Below are positions 48,630-57,286 of a DNA stretch of 64,000 bases, piece after piece. The stretch spans positions 62,001-126,000 of the forward strand of contig JANQPV010000077.1 of NCBI GenBank assembly GCA_028285305.1, in the 5' to 3' direction. The position numbers were made by a program, and so were the translations under genes. Under the pieces are notes generated by a model. It was not told the origin of the DNA. It worked only from the letters and a program-made list of their open reading frames with translations, and searched no databases. The DNA comes from Alphaproteobacteria bacterium (GTDB lineage: Bacteria; Pseudomonadota; Alphaproteobacteria; SMXP01). Within the stretch, counting starts at the first letter, position 1; each line of letters opens with the position of its first letter.

Positions 48630-49463
48630 GTGAGATACGGATTTGTCGTCCCCAACAATTTTGGTGTGACGGACGCCCATTCCGTTGCCGCCGTTGGTGT
48701 GTGTGCAGAGGAACTGGGATTTGACTCGGTCTGGGTCAATCATCACATCTTAAACGTGGGCTATGTGAAAGAGCGCGTCGGGAACAAGCCGTACCAGGAT
48801 GCGCTTGTTACACTCACATGGATCGCGGCCCACACGTCTCGCGTCCGATTGGGAACAAGCGTGCTCGTGTTGCCGTACCTCCATCCGATGATTGTTGCCA
48901 AGGAGGCGGCGACGCTTGATCATTTCAGCCGGGGACGTTTGCAGTTGGGCGTTGGCGTGGGCAGTTTGCCCGAAGAGAACGCGGCGCTCGGCGTTCCATA
49001 TGACACGCGTGGCGCCTATATGAACGAATTTCTTGAAGTGATGATTAGATTGTGGACGGAGGATGAGGCAAGCTTTAACGGCGAGTTCTTCTCGTTCGAG
49101 AGTATTACAGCCTCGCCTAAGCCTTTACAAACCCCGTATGTCCCGATTTATGTGGGTGGGAATCGGCCGCCTGCCCTGCGCCGGGTGGCCAAATTCGGCA
49201 CCGGATGGCACCCGATGCTGGTTTCGCCAGACGGCATTCGAAAACGCTTTCCCACAATCGAGGAAGAGGCTCAGAAATTGAGCCGGCCCGTGCCGTCCGA
49301 AATCCAGGTGCGGCTCGACATGTCGGCCGTTACACCGGACGCCGTCGCCGAGTATTCAGCCGCCGGAGCCACGGATCTTGTGATGTCTTTGAATACGGAT
49401 GATGTGGGCGAGATAGAACGGGAATTGCAACGCTTCGCAGGCGAAATGATCCAGAGGTCGTAG
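48630..49463 (+). CDS. LLM-class (luciferase-like) flavin/F420-dependent oxidoreductase
   Basis: ELGFDSVWVNHHIL; VRLGTSVLVLPYLHPMIVAKEAATLDHFSRGRLQLGVGVG; PVIYVGGN-like PYVPIYVGGNRPPALRRVAKFGTGWHPM. Confidence 0.93.
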   Translation: MRYGFVVPNNFGVTDAHSVAAVGVCAEELGFDSVWVNHHILNVGYVKERVGNKPYQDALVTLTWIAAHTSRVRLGTSVLVLPYLHPMIVAKEAATLDHFSRGRLQLGVGVGSLPEENAALGVPYDTRGAYMNEFLEVMIRLWTEDEASFNGEFFSFESITASPKPLQTPYVPIYVGGNRPPALRRVAKFGTGWHPMLVSPDGIRKRFPTIEEEAQKLSRPVPSEIQVRLDMSAVTPDAVAEYSAAGATDLVMSLNTDDVGEIERELQRFAGEMIQRS

Positions 49464-49468
49464 CCAGC

Positions 49469-50788
49469 TCAACTTTCCCGGAAACTCCTTCGGATCGAAG
49501 CAAAGAACGGTTCGAACAAATATTCCATCATCGTGCGTTCGCTGGTGACGATCATCACTTCAGCGGGCATACCGGGGAGGAGGTCGATCTCCTGATGGCT
49601 CGCTTGCCGAGCAAATTCGATCTCTTCCGGCGGCACTTGTATGGTTGCCGAATAGTAGTTGGTGTTTGTCGCTTCATCTAAGAGACTGTCCGCGGAGACC
49701 TTTCGGACGGTGCCGATGATGGGCGGCATATTTCGCTGTCTGTAGGCAGAAAGTATGACGCGCGCTTCCTGGCCCACGATCACGTCGTCGATATCGGCTG
49801 GGCTCACACGGGCTTCGATGACCAAATTGGCTTCGCTCGGCACGATGTCCATGATCGGCACACCACTGCCCACAACGCCCCCAACAGTCGTGAACTGCAT
49901 TTCAACGATGGTTCCGTCCGCTGGCGCATTGATTTGCGTTCGGGCGAGCTCGTCCTCAGTGGACGGCAGTTCGGCCCGCGCCGCATTCAGACGGCGGCGT
50001 ACGTCCACAAGTTGGCGGCTTGCCTCTTGGCGATCGTTTTCGATCTCATCTAATCGCTCGAGACGCACCGTCTCCATCGCTTCTGAACGGGCGGCACGGT
50101 CCGTCTTTGTGCGCTCTATTTGACCACTGAGCTTGGCTGACTCGCGTTGAAGCGCTCTGAGCCGGTTGCGCGGCGACAATCCCTTGATCACTAGAGGCTC
50201 AAGATCGGCGATCTCTTCGGAGATAATCCTCAGCTGTTCCACGATTGAGGCTTCGAATTCGTTCGATCCGTCGATTTGCTTGCGCAGCTGTTCAATGCGC
50301 CCATCAAAGATCTTGTCGCGCGCGACCCTGCGGCTGGACCGGTCACGGTGAAGGCGCTGGGCTGCACTGATCATCTCGGCCACCGCTGCGTCTTCGGATG
50401 CCACAGCGACGGGTAGCGGCAAGACGAACGTCTCGCGGCTACCGATTTCCGCGACGAGCCTCGCTTCTTCAAGGAGGAGCGTCAGATACTCGTAATAGAC
50501 CGTGTCGCGTTCCGACTGAGCCCTCACATTAGCGAGAGTGACCAGAGGATCTCCAGTCTTGACCCGATCCCCCTCCCGGACATCGAGTGCCGAAATAACG
50601 CCGCCCTCCAAGTGTTGAATGGTCAAGCGCCGTCCTTCCGGGCTCACCTGGCCAGGCGCGAGGGCGGCTGCCGAGAGAGGCGCAAACGCCGCCCACAAAC
50701 CACCCAATCCGAAGAAGAAAATTATCAGTGCGAGCGCATAAAGCTTGGGCCTGAGAGTTAGGGTTTCAAGAGTTTCTTCATTCGTCAT
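49469..50788 (-). CDS. HlyD-family type I secretion periplasmic adaptor subunit
   Basis: APLSAAALAPGQVSPEGRRLTIQHLEGGVISALDVREGDRVKTGDPLVTL; long coiled coil; C-terminal LLPGMPAEVMIVTSERTMMEYLFEPF. Confidence 0.95.
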   Translation of the reverse strand: MTNEETLETLTLRPKLYALALIIFFFGLGGLWAAFAPLSAAALAPGQVSPEGRRLTIQHLEGGVISALDVREGDRVKTGDPLVTLANVRAQSERDTVYYEYLTLLLEEARLVAEIGSRETFVLPLPVAVASEDAAVAEMISAAQRLHRDRSSRRVARDKIFDGRIEQLRKQIDGSNEFEASIVEQLRIISEEIADLEPLVIKGLSPRNRLRALQRESAKLSGQIERTKTDRAARSEAMETVRLERLDEIENDRQEASRQLVDVRRRLNAARAELPSTEDELARTQINAPADGTIVEMQFTTVGGVVGSGVPIMDIVPSEANLVIEARVSPADIDDVIVGQEARVILSAYRQRNMPPIIGTVRKVSADSLLDEATNTNYYSATIQVPPEEIEFARQASHQEIDLLPGMPAEVMIVTSERTMMEYLFEPFFASIRRSFRES

Positions 50789-50808
50789 CGGACGTTCCTC
50801 CAAGCGCA

Positions 50809-52776
50809 CTAATGCTTGTCTTGCCGATCCGTCAAGGTTCGGCTACGAAGAAATTGATCTTCTCTGCCTTGGGTCCTGGATCGTTGGGAAGACTGAGTCT
50901 GGCCCTGGCTGAGATTTTGCTTTCTTGTATGCTCGAAGCTTGTGTGTGTCTTCCAGTTTTCCGCCGAATCGGGCTCTTGCTCAGAGTGATTCTCCTCTTG
51001 AGCGTCCTCTGTGTGCGTACTTGCTGTACCCGTGTGTTGTAAGGCCCGTCGACGTTGAGGCGAAAGCTTACGCGATGCATCGTGGACAAGTGTTGGTTTT
51101 GCGTCCTTATCCAATTGATAGAATTGGGCCTGACTGGATTTGAGGGAGACGAAGAAATCTCCCAAATTGACCAGATCTGCATTGTGCGTGATCAGAACAA
51201 CAATTGCTCCGCGCGCACGGGCCGCGACCGTTGCTTCAACCAGGGCGGCAATTCCGACCTGGTCCTGGCCCGACGTGGGTTCGTCCAGGACGATCAAATG
51301 CGGGGCGCCATAGAGCGCCCGAGCCAATGCGATCCGTTGCAATTGTCCACCCGAAAGACGCCGGCCTTCGGGACCAATACGGGTCTGGTACCCCAAAGGC
51401 AGGCTCGATACCCATTCATGGATACCGGCTTCACGCGCCGCTGTCACAACAGCGTTTTCCTCCACGATTCCAAATCTGGCAATATTCTCGGCGACGGTAC
51501 CAGTCAGAATATCGACCGTTTGCGGAAGATAGCCGATAAAGCGGCCAAGCTCCTCGCTTGGCCACTGGGCCGCGGACGTACCATCTAGCGTGATGCGGCC
51601 CCTCGACGGCGCGCCAACTCCCAACATCAGACGAGCCAGCGTGCTCTTGCCCGATCCCGATGGTCCAATGATGATCAGTACAGATCCTGGGGAGACCTCT
51701 CCGGATAGACTGTGGAAAAGGAACTGGTCCCGACCTGGCTGAACGACGGCAACATCCTTAAATTCAAGCACACCTTCCGGATCGGGCATCGCCAACTGAG
51801 CACGGTCGCCGTCCGGCAATCTAAAGAGCGCTTTGATCTCCTCCCAGCCCGATCGTGCATGGATCATCGATTGCCATGCGGTCAGCGATCTTTCTACCGG
51901 TGCAACCGCGCGGGTCAAAAGAATGGAGGCGGCGATCATTCCACCAGCGGTTGTTGCTCCTGCAATCGCAAGGGCCGCGCCTGCGCCCAATATGGCGATC
52001 TGCAGGGCGAAACGGAAGTAACGCGACAAGGCAAGCCAGGCACTTAGCGCATCTCGTCCCTTTACCTGGCCAGGCAAACGCGCATCGAAGTTCGCCCGGA
52101 AGCTGTCGACGATTGCGGGGCGCATCCCAATGGCCTGAATCGTGTCGGCGGCCATGACGGCTTCATTGCCGCGCACGTTGATCTGATTGATCTCTTTGCG
52201 TTCTTGCTGACTGATTGGGCGCGCGATGCGATCATGCAAAAGCGTAATGCCGAACAAGATTACAATTCCTGCGAGAGCGATGAGGCCGAGGGCCGGATGG
52301 ATAAGAGCGATTGCGATGAGAAAGATCGGCGTCCATGGGGCATCCGCGAATGCGAGAGCATTATCGCCAGATAAGAAGGAACGAATGTTCGTTGCTCCAG
52401 TGAGAGCGGAATTGAACCGACGGTCGCCGAGCGCCCCGCGTTGAATCATTTGGCTAAAGATGGCCGGCGTTAACTGGTGATCGGTGAAGGCGCCGACACG
52501 CGTTAGAATCTGGCGACGGTTGTATTCGAGCCCTCCGTATACACCCAAGGCCACCAGTGCGATAATGGTCAAATAGATCAGAGTCTCCGTCGACCCCGAC
52601 GCCAAGACCCGATCAAGGACCTGAAGCATGTAGACGGAGGACGTTAGGAGCAAAATGTTGACCGCCGCACTGATCGCGATAACCGCGGGAATTTCTTTAC
52701 GAACCGCCGTGCGATAGCGTCCCAATGCCGGGTGCTCTTCGTCCCGTTCGTCAAGCTTCTGGTGATCAATGAGCAT
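50809..52776 (-). CDS. Type I secretion system permease/ATPase with unusual polar C-terminal tail
   Basis: 6-TM ABC export domain; Walker A GPSGSGKSTLARLMLG; signature LSGGQLQRIALARAL; Walker B LIVLDEPTSGQD; about 100-aa charged tail. Confidence 0.94.
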   Translation of the reverse strand: MLIDHQKLDERDEEHPALGRYRTAVRKEIPAVIAISAAVNILLLTSSVYMLQVLDRVLASGSTETLIYLTIIALVALGVYGGLEYNRRQILTRVGAFTDHQLTPAIFSQMIQRGALGDRRFNSALTGATNIRSFLSGDNALAFADAPWTPIFLIAIALIHPALGLIALAGIVILFGITLLHDRIARPISQQERKEINQINVRGNEAVMAADTIQAIGMRPAIVDSFRANFDARLPGQVKGRDALSAWLALSRYFRFALQIAILGAGAALAIAGATTAGGMIAASILLTRAVAPVERSLTAWQSMIHARSGWEEIKALFRLPDGDRAQLAMPDPEGVLEFKDVAVVQPGRDQFLFHSLSGEVSPGSVLIIIGPSGSGKSTLARLMLGVGAPSRGRITLDGTSAAQWPSEELGRFIGYLPQTVDILTGTVAENIARFGIVEENAVVTAAREAGIHEWVSSLPLGYQTRIGPEGRRLSGGQLQRIALARALYGAPHLIVLDEPTSGQDQVGIAALVEATVAARARGAIVVLITHNADLVNLGDFFVSLKSSQAQFYQLDKDAKPTLVHDASRKLSPQRRRALQHTGTASTHTEDAQEENHSEQEPDSAENWKTHTSFEHTRKQNLSQGQTQSSQRSRTQGREDQFLRSRTLTDRQDKH

Positions 52777-53016
52777 TCAGCGTGATCCCACAAATTAACC
52801 ACAATTTCAATCGGTTCGACGTGCGGGAGTATTGTTTGACGGTTCGGAAAGATGCCTGACGCAGGTCGCCGCTGCGCTCAAAAATCGGCCGCAAATTGGC
52901 CGTGAAGGGGCCGATTTAACTGCGCGCGAAGAACGAGGTGGGAGAAATAATTTGCCAAGTTTGTTAACGTCTAGCGGCGGGCGCAAGCCGACTGTTCAAT
53001 AAATCTGAAAGCGTCT

Positions 53017-54399
53017 TCATACAAACACGTCGACGTCGCTGTCGCTCGTGAAGTCGTCCTCATCCAGATTCTCAACAACGAATTCGGACGCGAACTGAAT
53101 ATTGCCCTGGAAAAGGCGATCATCCGTTCCAAGGTCGCCGTCTTCATCCACGAATATCGTGAGCAGATCCATGTCTCGTTCGGCAATGACCACATCGTTC
53201 GCGTCGAGATTGTCGACTTGAATTCGTAACCGGTCGCCGGAAAAGTCGGTGATGAAATCATCGCCGAATATGTCCCCTCCCTTCGTGGAGCGAAATTCAA
53301 ATGTATCTCTGCCCCAGCTTCCCGTGAAGGTGTCATCTCCTTCGGAACCACCCAAGACATCTCCGCCCAGACCACCGATAATGTTGTAGCCGTCCGGGCC
53401 CTCGAGATCCCGATCGCCGTTGCCGGAGAATTCGGAGTTGCTCACCGTGAAGTCGGAGGCTTCTCCGTTGTTATCAATGCCATCGCCAGTGTTGTCGGAA
53501 AATTCCGTCCGGTGAACAAAAGCGTTGAGATCTTGGGCGGGCCCATTGTTCCCGTCCACTTGTATGCCGTCGCCGTTTTCGATGAATTGGCTGTAGTAGA
53601 TGTCCAAATCTACGTTGTTGGCGTCTACCTCGAGGCCAATGTCTTGGCCTTCGAACCGTGTATTGAAGATATTGACGTCCGCCCTTTCGGCATCAATCGT
53701 GATGCCCGTATCTCCATTGTTCAGTATCTCTGAGCCATGGATGTTCAGCGTCAAGTCGTGCCCATTGTCCGAGTCGATTGCCCCCTCCCGGCCACCGACG
53801 CCGCTGTTTTTGATCGTTGAGCCGTGAATATTCACTGTTACAAAGTCACCGTCCACTTCAATGGCTTCGCTTTGGCTCACATTTTCGCCGTCGATTTCAG
53901 AGTGACGCAAATTGAGGGTCGTGTCGTCCGCGTTGATGTCGATAGCACCATCCGCGCCGCTGGTGGTGCCGTCGATGTTGGATCTGGCCACTGTGACCGA
54001 GTGGCCGCTGCCATTTACGGAAACCGCCTCTTCACTATCGTCGACATCGACCTGGCTGATACGCACATTATTGTCTTGGCCATAAACGCCAATCGCCTCA
54101 TCGGCGTTCTGAATGGACAGCTTTGATACGCTTAAGGATGAATTGTCAGCATTGAAATTGAATACTTTGTACCCATTGGCATCTATGGACAGGCCTGAAC
54201 GGCCCCGAATGTTGAGAGAGTCGGTTATCTCAGGGAGATCACTGTCTAGCTCTATCGTTTGGTTTGAAAGCGAACTATCAAACCGGATCCAATCTGTACC
54301 GGACGATTTGTTCGCCTCGATGATCGCTTCGCGTAATGTCATTACGCCATCGGAAGAATCAACGATATCGAGTGTGCTGTCGACGATGTACAATGCCAT
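53017..54399 (-). CDS. Parallel beta-helix (right-handed) protein with RTX-like nonapeptides; candidate type I secretion cargo
   Basis: N-terminal CSLREA-like VMTLREAIIEANKSSGTDWIRFD; repeated beta-helix rungs; NIIGGLGGDVLGGSEGDDTFTGSWGRDTFEF; downstream gene pair is T1SS ABC/HlyD. Confidence 0.85.
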   Translation of the reverse strand: MALYIVDSTLDIVDSSDGVMTLREAIIEANKSSGTDWIRFDSSLSNQTIELDSDLPEITDSLNIRGRSGLSIDANGYKVFNFNADNSSLSVSKLSIQNADEAIGVYGQDNNVRISQVDVDDSEEAVSVNGSGHSVTVARSNIDGTTSGADGAIDINADDTTLNLRHSEIDGENVSQSEAIEVDGDFVTVNIHGSTIKNSGVGGREGAIDSDNGHDLTLNIHGSEILNNGDTGITIDAERADVNIFNTRFEGQDIGLEVDANNVDLDIYYSQFIENGDGIQVDGNNGPAQDLNAFVHRTEFSDNTGDGIDNNGEASDFTVSNSEFSGNGDRDLEGPDGYNIIGGLGGDVLGGSEGDDTFTGSWGRDTFEFRSTKGGDIFGDDFITDFSGDRLRIQVDNLDANDVVIAERDMDLLTIFVDEDGDLGTDDRLFQGNIQFASEFVVENLDEDDFTSDSDVDVFV

Positions 54400-54800
54400 T
54401 GGACCGAATTCTCCTCTTACTTAAACGCCCAAGCGGATGCGCACTTCATTCGTTGGAGCCCCTGCCCCCAAGCGAACGTCCCTCGCATTTGGGGACCCCA
54501 TGTCCTCTTTGGAACTCATTTCAGCCTGGATACGCAGAGAGCTTCGCCGCGCTCCGAGCGAGCGCTGCAGCGATTTTCCGGTTTGGAATTCCAGCTGATG
54601 CGGCTGGCGAACAGCCCCGGTCACGATACTCACTCACACTACTCCAGGCGGGCCAGCTTACCCTAAGAACGCGTCGACACACTCAAAGGGTTAACAATAG
54701 ACTGATTTGTTCAACCCTGAGAAGACGTCAAAATAGGCGAAACACTGAGCTAAAATTTCTACTATGCAGGGAAAAGCGATCATGTGTTGCAGTTGCTCGT

Positions 54801-55484
54801 TCACGACAACCGTGCCTGCCAATAGGAGAAAAAAGCAATCAACTTCACCAGAAGATCCATTGGAAATGGGACGGTTGTTATGGCGGGGCCGCGCCTCAAG
54901 ACCTTCAATATGACGTCTACGGCTTGTTCCGCGGACATCATCATCGGCTTTTGGGGCGCTTTGGCCATCTTCGTGTCGACGAAACCAAAACGAATGACAC
55001 TGGCCGTTATCCCCAACTTTTTAAGTGGCCTGCGCAAGCTCAAAAGATATGTGGTGAGGCCAGCTTTTGTGGCCCCGTAGCTTGGTGCGCCGGGTGACCA
55101 AGTATCGGCGATGCTGGACAAGGCTATGACGCGTCCCGATTTTGCGTTCTCCATTTGCGGGAGCACAGCCGCCAGAGCGATCGCGAACCCCGTTAAATTC
55201 ACGGAGACTGTGTCCGCATCAAGGGCCACTCCCACCTCCGAGAACGGCTCGCCCATGCCAGCACAATAGATTAATGCCGCTATCTGTTCGCTTTGTCCGA
55301 TTGCTGATCGCAATTCGTCTGCGGCATTCGGCATTGTAAGATCCACAATATGTTGATGGAGCTTTTCACTTGTCAGATTAGGAGCTCTCCTTGATACGCC
55401 GATGACCTCGTCACCATGATCGAGCAGACGTTTTGTCAGCGCCAATCCTATCCCATCGCTGTTTCCTATGACCAGTATTCGCAC
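54801..55484 (-). CDS. Short-chain dehydrogenase/reductase
   Basis: MRILVIGNSDGIGLALTKRLLDHGDEVIGVSRR; IYCAGMG; SSIADTWSPGAPSYGATKAGL. Confidence 0.9.
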   Translation of the reverse strand: MRILVIGNSDGIGLALTKRLLDHGDEVIGVSRRAPNLTSEKLHQHIVDLTMPNAADELRSAIGQSEQIAALIYCAGMGEPFSEVGVALDADTVSVNLTGFAIALAAVLPQMENAKSGRVIALSSIADTWSPGAPSYGATKAGLTTYLLSLRRPLKKLGITASVIRFGFVDTKMAKAPQKPMMMSAEQAVDVILKVLRRGPAITTVPFPMDLLVKLIAFFSYWQARLS

Positions 55485-55563
55485 CGGACTTTCCTCCCCT
55501 CGTCCGGCGGTAAGTAAGACGCGGATACCCTAAAGTCAAATAGGACGCATGAGAGTTCGGTGC

Positions 55564-56004
55564 CTAGAAGCGATCTCCGTGGGAGGCCACTTGCAAGCGG
55601 TTCCAGCCGTTAATCATCATAATGACTATCATGAGAGTTCCGATTTGCCTCGGAGTCAGATGTTCCTGCAGATTTGCATGGAGCTGATCTAGATCTTCTG
55701 TGCCGCCAGGAACCGTAAGCGCTTCAGCCCATTCGAGCGCGGCTCGCTCCGCCGGGGTATACAAGCCGGACTCCCGCCAAACGATAACGAAGTCCAGGCG
55801 TTCTTGTTGTTCTCCGTCGCTGAGCGCTTCTTTGATGTGAAGGCCAACACAAAAGGCGCAGCGATTGATTTGCGATACCCTTAACTTAACGAGATGGATC
55901 AATAGCGGATCCAAGTCGGACTTCCCGATTACGTTTTCGACACCCAAAAGCGCGCCCATTCCTTCCTCGGCGACCTTGGCAAAATTAATGCGATCTTTGC
56001 TCAT
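55564..56004 (-). CDS. Carboxymuconolactone decarboxylase / AhpD-like family protein
   Basis: LVKLRVSQINRCAFCVGLHIKEAL (CxxC...H), TVPGGTEDLDQLHANL. Confidence 0.92.
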   Translation of the reverse strand: MSKDRINFAKVAEEGMGALLGVENVIGKSDLDPLLIHLVKLRVSQINRCAFCVGLHIKEALSDGEQQERLDFVIVWRESGLYTPAERAALEWAEALTVPGGTEDLDQLHANLQEHLTPRQIGTLMIVIMMINGWNRLQVASHGDRF

Positions 56005-56099
56005 CAGATTTTTCCTTCTGGATTACACTAAGATGATGCCAGTAGGACGGGCCTGAGAGCTGGTTTGTGACAGGAGTAGACGACCTTCCTTTCGAGTAT

Positions 56100-57077
56100 C
56101 TAGTCCCCGGCACTCAAAATCTGCACTGTTCCCGTCACGGAGAATATGGTTTGCAGCGTGGGCCGGGCTCCACCGGCCACAAGGTAAATCTCGTCCTCCA
56201 CGTTCACGGAGACGCTGCCATGGCGTGGTTTGGGGGGCACGACACCGCTGCGCCAGGTGGCTTCTTTGATATCGTAGATATCGTGGCGATCTAAGACAAC
56301 GTCAGGATCAAAAGTTTCACCGCCGAAGACATGTACCCTCCCCCCAGAATGAGCCGCAGCGTGACCTCCCCGGCCCTGGGGCATCGGCGCTTCGGTTCGC
56401 CATTCGTCGGTTTGCGGTGTGTAGACTTCCACTTTGTCGATCGAAGTGCCTAAGGCTTCACTGCGTCCGCCCAAAACCCAAATCTCGTCATCGATGACCA
56501 AAGTTGCGGTCGAGTGTCGGGCGGTCGGCATGTCAGCGCGCCCGGTCCACGTTCGTTCCGTGAAATCGAACTGCCACACGCGGGCACTCGTGCCTTCCGG
56601 AGTTCGTCCACCGATCATATAGAGCTCACCGCCTACTTCGACCAATGCATGTTCTCCGATGGGTTCGGGCAGGTCGGCGGCGACGGACCAGGTCGAGTCT
56701 CCAGGCTCCAGCGACCAGAGTTTGGCTTCCTTGTCGTGAGAGAAGCCTAATGACGTATATCCGCCCGAAGCAAACACCTTGCCGTGCGCGGACGCCATCG
56801 CCACGTGATGGAGGGCTCTTGGAAGAGGCGCACAGGGTCGCCACTCGCTCTCTGAGATGGAGAAAGACTCGCAAGACCGCAGTACACGGAAAAATCCGAT
56901 TCCGCCCGCAACATAGATCGCGTCGCCGAGTTTTGCCGCGTCAATTTCGGACCGGGAGACCTTCATTGATGGCCCCAAACGCCAGGCGTCTTCGGACCAT
57001 CCTAATTCTGTGTTCGCCACTATCGCTGCTGCCGCAACCGCAACGATGACGAGCGGCCTGCTCCGTTTTTTTCCCAT
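56100..57077 (-). CDS. Secreted kelch-repeat beta-propeller protein
   Basis: Signal peptide MGKKRSRPLVIVAVAAAAIVANTELG; repeats such as ELYMIGGRTPEG...W...MPTARHSTATLVIDDEIWVLGGRSE...W...APMPQGRGGHAAAHSGGRVHVFGGE. Confidence 0.9.
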   Translation of the reverse strand: MGKKRSRPLVIVAVAAAAIVANTELGWSEDAWRLGPSMKVSRSEIDAAKLGDAIYVAGGIGFFRVLRSCESFSISESEWRPCAPLPRALHHVAMASAHGKVFASGGYTSLGFSHDKEAKLWSLEPGDSTWSVAADLPEPIGEHALVEVGGELYMIGGRTPEGTSARVWQFDFTERTWTGRADMPTARHSTATLVIDDEIWVLGGRSEALGTSIDKVEVYTPQTDEWRTEAPMPQGRGGHAAAHSGGRVHVFGGETFDPDVVLDRHDIYDIKEATWRSGVVPPKPRHGSVSVNVEDEIYLVAGGARPTLQTIFSVTGTVQILSAGD

Positions 57078-57286
57078 GTTTGCCCCATTCGAGAAATCAC
57101 ACTTCGCTGGGAGCAATAAACCAATCAGCTGGAACGTCAAGCAGACTCGAAGGCGCGATGAGGCTCTGGACTTCTCAAGCTGTTCTGATGCCGATCTCGC
57201 GAAGTTCTCGTCTGAAAAGGCCCCCCGCACGCCACAAATCGAATGTTAACGCATTTGATGCAACGGTTAATCGGGAGGTCACTTTC

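Noticed and set aside
57010-57249. 79-aa ORF just upstream of the asparagine-synthase-like gene, considered as a peptide precursor
   Set aside because: Mostly antisense to the kelch signal peptide region, no convincing leader/core layout, no RRE or protease gene nearby.
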